Origin: Fomitopsis serialis
Lineage: Eukaryota > Basidiomycota > Agaricomycetes > Polyporales > Fomitopsidaceae
Assembly: GCF_022376445.1 (NCBI RefSeq)
Contig: NW_025954996.1
Location: forward strand, 1 to 64,000
Reading direction: 5' to 3'
Length of the DNA stretch: 64,000 bases
In this document: positions 31,737 to 44,260 of the stretch, piece after piece
How the letters are laid out: each line of letters begins with the position of its first letter
How positions within the stretch are numbered: position 1 is the first letter of the stretch
Notes under the pieces: model-generated
Database searches by the model: none
Seen by the model: only the letters and a program-made list of their open reading frames with translations
What the model was told of the DNA's origin: nothing
Translations under genes and position numbers: made by a program

Positions 31737-32938
31737 GACGGTACAGCCAGCAATCAGAGCAGCAGAGGATCGCAGTGTCAATATCACCCAGCCGTCCAAA
31801 ATATATGTACGCTGTGTGGACAGTGGTTCAACGTAGCATACAGTCGGATAGTGTCCGGATTACTAGAACCATCTGTGAAGAGACAAGACACACCTCTCGT
31901 CACGTACGCCGCTCGACTGGGCAAGCGAAAGCATTGCCTCCGCGCGTGGTCGAGCATGGCATGGACCACTGTGACATAGCAGGAAGGGAGGCGCATGACC
32001 TTCTTGACATGCCTTCGCAACGTTCGTCTCGTTGGCCATGCGCTCGGTTCGGGATCTCTTGGGCTTGAATAAGACATAGAAGTCCAATTGTAGCTTGTTA
32101 CCAGGACACCAGAAAGATGAAGCCTCTCACCAGGCACCGCAGTGGCCCAAGCTCTGTGGTGGCCGACGGACCGGGAACTGGCCAAGAACTGGCCGAATCC
32201 CGTTTACTCGGGCGTTTCTGACACACAAGTCCACAGGGCATGTGCGCGCATTGGTATGTTATAGAAGCCATGCTGTTCAAAGACCACACACCGCCAGTAT
32301 TCCACATTGTCCGGCTGCTTCTCTGGACACTGTGCCTTCGCCCTAAGCCCATCGTGAGTTGTAAGTGCGCGCCTGATCTGTCCTCCGCGAAATCAGGCCC
32401 ATGCGAAGTTTCGGGCAGTAGGGCCACTGCAGAGCCTTGCGGTGCGGTGATCGTGGTAGTGAATAGAAAAAGGCGGTAGCGAATACACGGCTAGTAGGTG
32501 CTGTATTAGTGGCTGGGCGGTGTGGTGCACGTGAGGCGCTGTCGGACTCAAAGGCGGTCGGGACGATGGCGACGAGGGCAAACACGACTCTCATCTCGCT
32601 CGCAGCTCTCGTTCCCCCTCCCACTCGTTCACCACCCCGGCCCATTCTGCTCGCGCGCACATCCTACCAGAACCCCGACAAAACTTGCCTTTTGCGGCAT
32701 AGCACGCCGCCTCGCCTCATCGCTCGCTGTTGCCCAGATATTATCAGTCCCAGATCAAATCTCCTCTGTCCTCGCTGTATCCGCACCAGCCATCTGTGCC
32801 ATCCCACACGTCGTCATACCCTCCTTCAGACGCTGCTGAGAGCTTCTGGTCCCGCACGCACTGCTCCCGAGGCTATCCCGCTCTAGTTGATTGTATACCA
32901 CCCGCAACACCACCCGATCGTCAGTCCCAGCAGCGCCG
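31737..32938. other. intergenic, no gene supported
   Basis: About 1.2 kb between divergent genes (triple GTPase gene 2 and the SDR gene). The part after 32550 is C-rich with short proline-rich frames, as expected of a promoter or 5' leader of the SDR gene. Confidence 0.5.
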
Positions 32939-34923
32939 ATGGCTAAACACAACGCGATCATTTTCGGTGCGTAGCCCCGTAAACCTACTGAGGTCGCCGA
33001 CTGACCGATCTGCCACGTTCTGTGTCGTGTCGTTTCCTGTGAACAGGCGGTGTGAATACTTGCGCTCGCGCTCTGGCTGCCTACCTCGTACCATCTGATG
33101 GAGAGTCTCTTGTAGAGGTACGTCGACTTGCTTCATTCACGTCCACTTTCTCGGTGTCGTGCGAGCCGTGGGGGAGTAGACGAACCTTCTTGCCATGTCG
33201 GACAGCGCACCGATGACTGTCGATCCTCCACGCTGTGGGTGCGTGCTCGCGTGTTCCTCGGAGCCTAGCCACGCTTTCTGCCCGTGGATTTGGCGATCGA
33301 CATGTGGACTCGTGGTGCTTCTGCCATGCGACGTGCGCGTTGCGAATGCCAGGATGGAAGAGTCGCGCGCACCTTGCACTCGCCCGTAGGCACTGAGAGC
33401 GAGGTCGTATCTACCTGTATGTGCCAAACTGACCTTGCTTCTGGCAGAACCTCCGGATAGTTGACAAGTACTCGGTCTCACCACCGACTACGTATGTATA
33501 GTCTGAGTCCAATCTTCGTCGCTGCACGTCCTCAATCGCTCTCTAGATATCTTGGCGCGGAGTTCAAGCAAGTGCTAGAAAAACCCAATGTAACTTACCG
33601 CCAGGCGAATTTGACCGTAGCCTGTGAGCATATTGTACTCCTGTACTGGCGCACGCTTCCTGACCCATCGTCCTCGCAGCCACCGTTGCGACATGTTTCG
33701 ATCCTCCGGAGGGCCAGGAGCCTTACTCGTACGTGTTCGACTTGACAGGCGAGGTACAGTGGGATCGGCCGGAGGCGGTGCAGATCAACAATACGCTTCG
33801 GATGGCGCGACACGTCGGCCTGGAGGCGGCAAAACGCGGCGTGACGGCGTACGTGCGCATCATGCCCCCGTTCTACGAGTGCAAGGACAAGGGCGCGCAC
33901 GACGAGAAGGATGACCCGAAGCCGGACGGTGTGATCGGTACGTGGTGGCATGAGACGATGAGGACGCTGGGGGCAATTGAGGGGTGCGTGATGCAAGCTA
34001 TGTTGCTGGCGTATGCTAACGCGCTACAGGCTGAACCTCGTCATTCTGAGGAAGGCGCTGGTGTACGGACCGTACATTGATTATGGACGTGAGTAGCTGC
34101 TTGCTTGGGTCAGGGCTGGTTCTCATGGCGCGTCTTTCTCTCTAGCCATCATGTCTTCAATCTCTATGGCGGCGGTATACGGCTATCTGAAGCAGCCTGT
34201 CAAGGGCCTGTACGTGTCTTCGCTCGCTCGTCAGTCATGTACACTGTACTTATACCCCACACAGGTGGTCGCCGGGCAAGCACCCGATGCACACAGTCCA
34301 TGCCGAGGACGTTGCGGGTGCGTTCTGGGCGTGCGCAGAGTGGATCGCAAGTGTTGGCGGGCGCGCGAAGGCCGACGAGCTCGCAGGCGAGGAGATCCCC
34401 TTCCACAATGACAAGAGCAAGGTGTCGGAGATCAGTGAGATGGTTCCGCCGGACCGCAAGGTCGTCGCTCCGTTCTTCAACGTGGAGGATGACGGGCAGC
34501 TCGCGATGGTCGACGTTGCGACGCGCGTTGCGAAGGCGTTCGGGACCTCGTTCGAGTTCTTTAACTTCATGGTGAACACGATGGCTAAGGTTCGTCCCAC
34601 TTCCTTGTCGTTGATATCTGATATCTAAGTCTGACGGATGTATGCAGTTCAAGCTGGAGGACGTGGTAGAGGACATCAACGAAGCGCATGTATCCGCGTG
34701 GACGACGATGATCACGGAGGCCAACCCACCCGTGCCCAATACCCACTTCAGCGCGTACACGGACATTTACAACCTGAAGAAGCACGTCATCGCGTTCAAG
34801 GCGGATAAGCTGAAGCGCCTGACGGGCTGGAAACCCAAGCACCCGGAGCTCACGGAGGACGAAGTCCGCGACCTCATCGCAAAGCTCAAGGCGGAAGGCA
34901 GCTGGCCGAACAACGACTCATGA
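32939..34923 (+). CDS. NAD(P)-binding extended short-chain dehydrogenase-like protein
   Basis: About nine exons; the start ATG at 32939 opens MAKHNAIIFG. The first intron splits the Rossmann glycine motif, giving IIFGGVNTCARALAAYL. Further exons read NLRIVDKYSV, YLGAEFKQVLEKPNVTYRQA and then a long exon with YSYVFDLTGEVQWDRPEAVQ. Downstream are VILRKALVYGPYIDYGPIMS (the YGP region common in epimerase-like SDRs) and WSPGKHPMHTVHAEDVAGAF, the HxxDVA segment that follows the substrate pocket in NmrA/epimerase proteins. The C-terminus is helical, ending KLKAEGSWPNNDS. The protein is roughly 430-450 residues and probably a cytosolic oxidoreductase or NAD(P) sensor; the substrate is unknown. It appears unbroken although it sits inside the GTPase cluster. 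Confidence 0.82.
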
Positions 34924-35836
34924 TCGCGCTCCCCATGGCACGGATTCCGGAACTCTGCTCTCTCGCTCTCCTTACAAACTCGAGCTTCGACGCGCATCGT
35001 TATGATGGGCTCTCTGTGTGCTGGCGCGGGTGTTGATGACAACGACGATAATGATGTGGCATGAATTCATCTGGATGTGCTGTTTGGTTGATTCTACCGT
35101 TTTTCGACTATTCTGTGCTGACTCTCCCCCTATCTCTTTATCTCTCCGTCTCTTCGCAGTTCTCACATATACATATTTCTGTCAAAGGTATCTTACAGTC
35201 CGCGTCGATTTGTCCCGCTTTCGCTATCCACGCGTCTTAATGTAGTTGCTGTCGGCCATTAGGGCTGTAATACTAGCGTCGCTATTTGTATCGAAGCTAG
35301 ATTTGGAATTGCAACTCGTACTCCAAAGCCGTTCGTGCGTGTCGATACAGGCTGGCGAGACGGCTGTCTGATTGTGAGTGCTGCTCACCTTGCCGCGTTC
35401 ATACTTGCTGACACAAGGGTTCTGGCTTACAGCACATATGAGGATGTGTTCTGATCATACCACGTCCGATGTGCAAATTCATGGGCCGTACTGCATCGAT
35501 TTGACTCCCATGTAGGACTTGCAGTATCAATTCCCATCGACGAGGAATATGTGCTCGGACCCGATTTCCAGCAAGGCGAGCAGTCCGAACCGTCGATGAT
35601 GTCCGAACGTATGACCATGAGTATATTGTTGACCGTACGTGAACATAGGTATTCCATCTCCTGCATGAATCGTTGTCATCGTACTAAAGATTTCTGCCAA
35701 GCTTCGTGAACTCGTGTGGATGGTCGTAAAGAATTCGAGGAGGACCAGCCCCCATAGGAGCGTGTAGCGTCATGCAGCCGTCTCGTGTCTGCAAGCCAAA
35801 TCAAAACCCTTCCCGTGCGTCGGGTCCTTATGCCAC
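34924..35836. other. intergenic, no gene seen
   Basis: A 913-bp gap between convergent 3' ends (SDR gene and GTPase gene). No repeats or reading frames of note. Confidence 0.5.
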
Positions 35837-36926
35837 TCACCGTAAGAATGTCATTCTGAGGAACTTCTTGATTGCTTTAGTCACTCGTCGCATTCGTGGC
35901 CGGCAGCCTCGCCTGGCTGAACTTGGACTGGGAAGCCCGCTCTGAGCCAGTGGCCGATGTTTCTTCTCATCGTCAAATGGGAGCTCTAGCGGAGATATGA
36001 CAGGACCGTCCTTGTCGTCGATGTCCGTGCGGGACGCCGCGTTCAGAGCAACCCTGATGACAGGCGCTTCCGATTGCCACGAGCACTGCGATGCTCGTGC
36101 AACTGACGTTCGCATTGAAGGTTTGATATCATATTCTGCTTGCTTGCGGATGTCTGGACTGAACTGTAGTGGCTGTGGCGCATTCGCGACGAGGTGTCTG
36201 ACAATCTCGCGCGCGGACTTCGCCGTCCTGTCGTGGTGGAAGATGACGGCACCGGCGTCCATGATGGGCCTGAAATATGCCTTGCGAGTGCAAAGTGCGT
36301 ACTTCCGCGTTTCTCGCACGCTGTGATTGACGTCTTCCCACATGCTGAGCACGATGGCGACGTTGGTCAGCGCCTCCTGGGCGCACAGCGTTCGAAAGGC
36401 AACGAGGCTCTCCAGCGCTACGTGGCCCATGCGACCGTCAGAGATCCTGTGGAGATAGATTGTGCCATGCAAGATGGTGCCCTTCCTGCGCCTGTCATGA
36501 CTGTCAGCTAACGCTATTACAGTGGAGATCTACGAATTCACTGACATCTTTGTCAAAAACGCACCCACTAATTGCACGACCTCCTCAGTGGACTTGGTAG
36601 TCATGTCCAACCCGGGTGTGTCAATCAGAATTACACGCTTCGAGTCGATCTTGACTGGTCTTGACAGCTGGATGGAACGTGTCTGGGACGACAGCGAGGA
36701 ACCAACGGCTAGGTGCGAACCAGTCGCGGTATTGACAAACTGGCACAGCTGAGCGATAACAATATTGTCCGCGTCAGGCATGGCTTACTGTAGTTTTCCC
36801 GGTTCCTGTGCGGCCCATGACACTGGCAATCAACCATGTCAGCGTCACTTGTACAACGGGCATGACAACGAGCTCTGGGACTTACAGGATATACACGTAG
36901 TCTCCTTTGTGGAACAGCGATTTCAT
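35837..36926 (-). CDS. single G-domain P-loop GTPase with basic C-terminal tail
   Basis: The start ATG at 36926 opens MKSLFHKGDYVYIL. Introns then lead to VMGRTGTGKTT (G1), FVNTATGSHLAVGSSL, VILIDTPGLDMTTKS (G3) and AIVLSMWEDV (G4-like SxxE). Instead of a coiled coil, the last ~100 residues are a variable region. It ends in a strongly basic stretch, RPRMRRVTKAIKKFLRMTFL, which could form an amphipathic, membrane-binding helix. Intron sites after the P-loop and after the DTPG-containing exon match the other family members. It is divergent from the GTPase at 37481, with a shared 554-bp upstream region. Confidence 0.78.
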
Positions 36927-37480
36927 GGTTGCGAAAATGCCGGCCAATGAGGGGATTTGCAACATAGTGGTGTGCTGGTGGTATAGCAGTGTGCTGCAAT
37001 GGTTCGCCCAAGGTTTTGAGTGTGCTCGCTCTACACTAACACGTGCCTGGCTTACGCGTGTATTGCAGCAGTGTGTCTGGCTCGGACTAAGTACCTTTGC
37101 CGCTTCCAGTGCGTCCTTGGAACCTACTTAGTGTTCAAGGGCGCCGCCCTGACATTTTTGCACCGCTCTCTGATCCAGTCGCGCTGCACTGCCATTGGGG
37201 CGACAGGCTGCCTGCGCACTCGTAGCTTCCGTGCTACATGTAACTTACAATGTCTACCAGCATGCCAGCGCCTCGAAGACGTCCGCCATACGAGGCTCGC
37301 AGTTACCGAATACAACATTGCGGTGGCGCCCGTAGTGGATGAGGATCTGCGAAACGACGCCCAGCCACATTTCCCACATCCACACGAATACCGCCCGACA
37401 CATTTTATGAAGCGCAACATGAGGGGTCGAACGGACATACCGCCCTCGCCCACAAGCATTATTCCAATCTACGACTCGGC
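36927..37480. promoter_or_regulatory. shared upstream region of two divergent GTPase genes
   Basis: It separates the start codons at 36926 (minus) and 37481 (plus). No gene is supported. No TATA-like copy of the element near 19.06, 24.43 and 25.06 kb was found. Confidence 0.4.
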
Positions 37481-38554
37481 ATGACAAGTCTTACATTCGA
37501 CAAGCCGAGGACCACAGTCAACGCACCTAGGAGTCCTACGGTCGTTGAGCCCACTCTTGTAGTCAATGGAGCGTCAGGCAACGAAGGCACGCCTTCGGCG
37601 AGCCGATCGAATCACCTCGCGGATGAAGCAAGTCCTGCCACTGATGGAAGCGCTCCGAGAGGTGCTGGGGTTCTATCTTCCGACGACCCTTCAAGATCCC
37701 CAGTTAATGAGACGCAGCTTGCCATTGAAGAAGGGAAGGTGCACATACTGTGAGTCGCGACCAGTACATGTAGAGGGTCGGTTCCTGATAACGGCCTGTA
37801 GTGTGATTGGCAAGACAGGATGCGGCAAAACGACGGTCAGTTGTACGACTGAATTGCGGAGCCTGCGTTGACATGCGGACTCCACGTTTTGCAGTTCATT
37901 AATGTCGCGGCGAAATCGAAGCTCGAAGTCGGACGCGGGCTGGAACAATGTACCACGACGATACAGTCAGCTGAGCTTGCGTTGTATGATGGTGCCACGT
38001 CGGTGGTGTTGCACGACGTACCAGATGGGGTGGAGAACGTTGATAGGGACATGCAGTCGTATGTACCTTTAGGCTGACAAGTCAGTAGAGACCGTCGCTG
38101 ACGAGCCTTGAGCAGTACTATTAGTGCTATCATTTACGTGATCGACAGCACGGAGACACGCGCCAAGCTCTACACGGAACAGAGCTATCAGATCCTCAGC
38201 GGACTTGACAAGGAGTGCAAGCTGCACAAGTTGCTTTTTCTTGTCTCCAGATGGCCGACGCAAGAGGACGAGGCTCGCCGAAAAGACGCATCATCGAGGC
38301 TGCGCGAATACGAGCAAGACTACTTCGAACCGTATGTCAGAAGGGGCGCAATTGTGCGCACGTTCAACAAGGACATGGGTAATGAACAAGCGCGCGCCAT
38401 AGTTCGAGCCCTTGTGGAGAGCACGTTGGCTGCCAAGGGTATGAACAGCCCAGATTTCGTCCATCCGACTCATGCAGTGAAACTGATTTTCTCGCATAGG
38501 CAGCAACACAGGGATTCGCAAACGCTGCAGCTGCATTCGGGGTCTCCGAAGTAG
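37481..38554 (+). CDS. P-loop GTPase with degenerate G3 (DVPDG)
   Basis: The start ATG at 37481 opens a Ser/Pro/Thr-rich N-terminus of about 90 residues. After an intron it continues with LVIGKTGCGKTT (G1). After another come FINVAAKSKLEVGRGLEQCT and VVLHDVPDGVENVDRDMQS, where DTPG is replaced by DVPD, then AIIYVIDSTETRAK and LLFLVSRWPTQEDEARR (G4 position SRWP). The C-terminal part contains EYEQDYFEPYVRRGAIVRTF. Domain 3 of triple gene 1 shares these oddities (VIGNTGSGKTT, YDVPD, TMWP, IIFYESAEQ), so the two form a distinct subfamily. The intact P-loop suggests nucleotide binding; hydrolysis and base specificity may be altered. Confidence 0.78.
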
Positions 38555-38834
38555 ATTAACAGAATCATGTGTCATATGCTAGCGATAGGACAGGACGTGG
38601 TATGATAACGATGATAACACGATACTTATTATGCGTAAAGTACCTAGCCACAGTGGAGTCAGTCTCACAGTTACATAAATGGGAATTGTTTGTTTGGCAA
38701 GAGCCTCTGATCCAAACATCCACCTCATTGGTTGCCATTTTTGGCACCGACACGTTATACAGCGTTGTACGCGTCCTTCGGCAGACGACGCGCTCTACTG
38801 AACCTCCATCTGAGAGGGTTTTGACTGTTGCACC
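38555..38834. other. intergenic
   Basis: A 280-bp gap before the Sec7 gene; it should hold that gene's promoter. No specific element was recognised. Confidence 0.4.
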
Positions 38835-41800
38835 ATGGACCTCTCGAGCCTGAACATAGGCAACTATGCTGTCTCGACGAAACACGTCGTCCTCTCGGAA
38901 ATTCTCGCCGTGACATCGGTCATGCGAAAGAACTCGCGATGGGCACTGTCTACACGCTCGCTCAGCACCCGCGAATCAGCACTTGCAAGCAGCCTCGGAC
39001 TCAGGCGCGTCAGACAAGAATCAGCAAACCAGTCGACGAAACGCGGAAGCACCGAACAGGAGCTCATGGCCGGCTTCCAGGATCTCAAACGGTTACTGAA
39101 GGACGTCGAAAGTCTGTCGTGACTCTGTTGATGTTGTGAAAACCTGCTGACCGTCAATGCCGCAGATGTTGCGGGCCTACCTCTTCCAACCATTCTCTCA
39201 CCCTTCTGTGCTATCATCCGCTCGCCATTGTCGACAGGCCCCATTACGTCCACGGCGCTCACATCCTTGCACAATCTCTTCGTTTGTGGTCTCATTCACC
39301 CAAACGCCCTATCCCTATCTGCCGCGTTGTCCGAACTCAGCAATGCCATCTCGCGCTGTAAGTTCGAGACCAGCGACTCATCCGGGGATGAAGTCGTGCT
39401 ACTCAAGATCATGACTACCATTCATGACACGCTCTGCGGGCCGGTCGGAGACCTACTGGGAGACGTGGAGGTATGCGAGATGCTGGAGACAGTATTGACA
39501 ACGTGCTGTCAAGTGCGGTTGAGTGGTACGTGGCAGCGTCTGTGTATCGTGTCTGGCGTTCAACCTCGTGCCAAGAGATCCTGCGTCGGTCAGCCGAGGC
39601 GACGATGCATGCGCTTGTGCAGACCGTTTGCTCAAAGTTGCACATCTTGGATCCGGCCGTTGAGGAAGCGAAGCTCGCGGATATTGGCTACGACGCAGAC
39701 GAGCAAGAGGGCAAGATGAGCATGAAGGCATCCACTGAAGATATACCGCCGAGTGTGGAAACCGGTGGAGACTCGGAGACCCTACGGACACCACATCCTG
39801 CAGATGGTCGACCAAGATGTATGTACGACGCTGGACTTCACATGTCATGTGTTAACCACGTTCTACAGACGGATTGGCCTCCATTGTGGAACTCCTCCGA
39901 GTAGTCATCAACGTCCTTGACCCCAACGATCCCCTGCACACAGACTCTATCCGCCTAACTGCCCTCCGTATCCTCAACGTTGCCTTCGAGGCCTCTGGCA
40001 CACATCTTTGCGCGTTCCCTTCGCTGTCAGCGCTCATTGTCGACCAAGGATGCAAATTCCTCTTTCAGCTCGCGCGTTCGGACAACTTCGGCGTCTTGCA
40101 GGTCGCTTTGCGGTCGATTGCGACTATGTTCGAGATCACGCGTCCAAAGCTGAAGTTGCAGCAAGAGTTGTTTTTGGCATTCTCGATAGACAGACTAGCA
40201 CCCCCACCACCGGCTAAGGGCCCGTCAACGTTTGGGAAGCCCTCCCCTAGGCCAGCGACGCCTATCCCGTCAAATCTAGAAGCCGATACGGAGAAGCCCC
40301 CGCAAACTCCTAGATTACTCGTCGCACCAGCCAAGGGCGACACTCGCGAGCTTCTCCTGGAAACAGTATGCTTGATATCGCGGCATCCGAGTTTCATGGT
40401 CGACCTGTACGTGAACTACGACTGCGACATGAACTGTGAGAATATGTTTGAGCGTATCATCGAGTTCGCGACGAAGGTTGGTGAAAGGTCTGGACTGCAT
40501 TCTATCAAATATTCACCATCTGTAGGGCATCTACCCCGTAGAGGCACTGGGTGGTCGTGAAGTCAACCAACAAAACGTGCAAGATTTATGCCTAGACATT
40601 GTTCTGGGGTTCGTGAACCACATGGCTTCTCGAGCTGAAGGTGTCGGTACCCTTATTCGTCTGTCCGTGGACCACATAACTAATCCAATTCACGCTTCTA
40701 GCAAAGCGAGCCGTGGCCGTCGGTGAGATGACAGCATATGATATATGATGGGATGAACTTACTAATCGCATTTCCTTGTAGCACTTCGTCTTGCCTGAAG
40801 ATCTCCAGCATACCAAGTCGCGGAAAAAATTGGTCCTCACAGGCACGGCACGCTTCAACACGAAGCCCAAGACAGGTATATCGTTCTTGGAAGAACACAA
40901 GCTGATCTACACGGATCCGAACGAGCCACGACCACTGAGCCTTGCCAAGTTCCTGAAGAACTCTGCGAGGATGGACAAGCGGCTTCTGGGCGACTTCCTC
41001 AGCAGGCCAGAGAACATTGACGTACTGAAAGCGTTCATGGGCTTGTTTGATTTCAAGGATGTATGTTATTCAATAGCACGCTCGAGTGTGAGCTAATTAC
41101 TGCGCGCAGAAATCTGTAGCTGATGCCATGCGTGAGCTGCTTGAGACGTTCCGATTGCCGGGCGAGTCTCAGCAGATCAATCGAATCACGGAGACCTTTG
41201 CAGAGGTGTACATCGCTACTGAACCTGGTGCGTTCGTCACAGAATGCAGAATGTAGTGATATTGACACCGCATTAGCGGAGGTGAAGTCCCAGGATGCAG
41301 TATACGTCCTTGCATACTCGATCATTATGTTGAACACGGATCAACATAGTCCTCAGATCAGAGTAGGAGCTTCGAACACTTCACAAGCTCAAAGCTCACA
41401 TAGCTGCAGAAAAGGATGACGATCGATGATTACAAGCGCAACCTGAAGGGCGTCAACGATGGATCAGATTTCTCGGCAGAGTACTTGGTACGCTCGACTT
41501 CGTTTTGACCGCACACTTGGCTATCGTTGACGACTAGGGAAGCAAAATATCTATGATTCCATTCGTAAACGCGAGATCATCATGCCCGAAGAGCATACTG
41601 GTCAAGCAGGCTTCGAGTATGCGTGGAAAGAGCTTTTGGCTCGTTCGCGGCAAACAGGCGAGCGCTGTAGCACTCACCATATGGACGCTGACACTGATAC
41701 GTCCAATGCCAGGCGAACTCATGATGTGCAATGCCTCCACCTTCGACGTCGATATGTTCAAGACTGTTTGGAAGCCTGTCGTGTCGGCCATCGCATACGC

Positions 41801-44260
41801 GTTCATCACGTTCGATGACGACTACATCATCGAGCGTGCTATCACCGGTTTCCGACAATGTGCAACACTTGCTAGGCATTTTGGCATGGCAGACGTCTTC
41901 GACTATGTCGTCGTGCAACTGTCTCAGGCGACAGGTCTCGTTGCAGATTTGCCATCGTCGCAGGTGCCGAATTGGCCGGTGGTCGAGATTGATGGACAAA
42001 GCGTGACGGTGTCGTCGCTGTCGGTGAAATTCGGAACGAACCTTAAAGGGCAGCTTGCTGCAGTCGTTCTGTTCAACATCGTCAATGGAAATGGGAATGC
42101 TCTGCGAGAAGGGTGGACACAGGTCTGTCCGCATGCTTGCAGTCATGGACCACACTGACATTGGACATGTGGCAGATATTTGAGATGTTCCAGACACTCT
42201 TCATTCATTCCCTTCTGCCAACGCGTATGCTGCAGATGGAAGACTTCCTCGGAGGCGTGTCCATCATTCCCCTGCGTCGCTCACAGCCCGCACGCCAGCC
42301 CGCACGCTCTGACGGCCTGCTTTCTGCGTTGTCTTCATACCTGATGACACCTTACAGCTCGAGCGCGGAGGCCCTCGTCCCTGACGCGAATGACGCCGAT
42401 GTGGAGAACACGTTGTCCACCATTGACTGTATCACGAGTTGCCGAGTGGATGAACTTTACAGCCAGATTCTGTGAGCGCCTCTGAGACCGTACGGCAGCT
42501 TCCCCACTGATTGAGCGTTGCAGGCAGCTGGACGTTGATGCACTGATCGCCGCGGTACGTGCCCTGGAAGCGCTCGCGCACGAACGTACTGTGGCTCGCT
42601 TGAAACAAGAAGCAGATGAAGTACCAGCAGGCAGCACATACCAGGAAGATCCATATGCGCTTCCGTATGATCCTGCGTCTGTGTTCCTTTTGGAGACAAT
42701 GGTCAGCATCGCATGTCAAACCTCGCAACATATTGAGGAGTTGTGGTGAGTCGGGTACTACACCCGTGCTCGTTTACGTTCTGATGCACTGCAGGCCGGT
42801 CATATTCGAGCACCTGTCTGCGTTGTTATCCACACCGCTACAGTACAGCATTTTGCTCATCGAGCGCGCAGTAGTCGGACTACTCAGGCTTTGCTTCATA
42901 CTGGCCGCCAAGGTAAGACTGCTCCCACTTGAAGAGCGACGTACTGATGATATCGGCAGCCATCCTTGCGTGACCAAGTCTTTGTGTCCTTTGATCTCCT
43001 TGCCGGTCTACCTGCGCATATATCGACTTCCGTCGCGGAACAAGTCATTGTGGGTCTTATCCGCATTGCCCGCACGCACCAGGACATGGTCCGATCTTCG
43101 ACGGAATGGAACCTCGTCTTTGCACTTCTGCGCTCTACTTTGGGCAATCACGAAGCTGCGCGGCAAGCCTTCGAGCTAATCAGCGCACTCGCGGGTGATG
43201 GACCAGAGCAGTACGTTACGAGTGACAACTTCCCAGGTCTGATTGCGGTGCTCGATGAGTTCATGACGGCGGCGAGCATGGCAGTTGAGGCACAACAGCA
43301 GGGCAGGCGCAATCAAGCGCTCAATGCATCTAAGTAGGTGGCTCGCGCACGCACGGTGATGATTCGCTATCTGACAGTCACAAACTTTAGCTCACCGATC
43401 GTCGAGCGAGGCCGAAAAGCCATTGACATAGTGGCTGAGATGAAGAAGTTTTGGGCTCGTTTCGCGGAGACGGGCATCCCACAGGACCAGAGTAAGTCGT
43501 CAGTGTTCTTTTGCTTTCGTAAAGCCTATCTGATTTGCAAACTTCTCCTTCAGTTTGGAATCAGCATGCAATGCCGTTGGTTGCATGCCTGGGTCGGCAC
43601 TCCATCAATGTGTCCCGCGAGATCCGACATGCAGCCTTGGTACACTTGCAACGTGTAGTCCTCGGACCATTCCTTCCCTTGGACGCATCAGACCACTCGC
43701 AGGTGGAAGAGCTCTTCCACCGGGTAGTTTTTCCGCTACTGGAAGAGCTACTCAAGCCTCAAGTGCTGATGCGTGACCCTATGAGCCTGCCTGAGACGCG
43801 GTTGAGGGCAAGTGCGCTGCTATGTAAAGCGTTTATGCATCTCGAGGCAAGGGAGGGTCAGACGGCAGATGTGAAGGCGTTGTGGATGCAAGTTTTGGAT
43901 CTGCTTGATCGACTGATGCACACTGATCGGAGAGACCAACTGGTATGTTGACTGCATGAGTTGTTGTGTGAATGTACTGATTGCGTCTGGGATTAAATTT
44001 GACAGTACGAAGCCATCCCGGAGTCACTCAAGAACGTCGTTCTGGTGATGAACGCTACAGGATTATTGGTCCAGCCTACGATCCCAGACACGCGCGACGA
44101 GCGTCAGAGGCAACTGTGGGACGCTACCTTCGAGCGTATCCAACGATTCCTCCCAGGATTTCTTGGGGAGGTCCTTCCCGAGCCCATGCCAGCCCATATG
44201 GCACGGCCAAACCCCTCGATACAGGCACTGTCTGTACCATCGACACCGGTGCCGTCGTGA
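38835..44260 (+). CDS. gea1: Sec7-domain ARF guanine nucleotide exchange factor, GBF1/Gea type
   Basis: The start ATG at 38835 opens [20 protein letters not shown]. Many introns; roughly 1,450-1,500 residues. The N-terminal DCB/HUS region is helical ([20 protein letters not shown]). A proline-rich insert sits near 40200-40310. The Sec7 domain spans about 40850-41600: [40 protein letters not shown] with the catalytic glutamate of the FRLPGE motif, [19 protein letters not shown], and [36 protein letters not shown] follows. The remainder matches the helical HDS repeats of GBF1/Gea proteins, including CRVDELYSQ and ARAVQALE-like stretches. It activates ARF at the early Golgi for COPI vesicle formation. 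Splicing of each Sec7 exon checked by eye was in phase, so the gene looks functional. It is a core housekeeping gene bordering the GTPase cluster. Confidence 0.9.
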
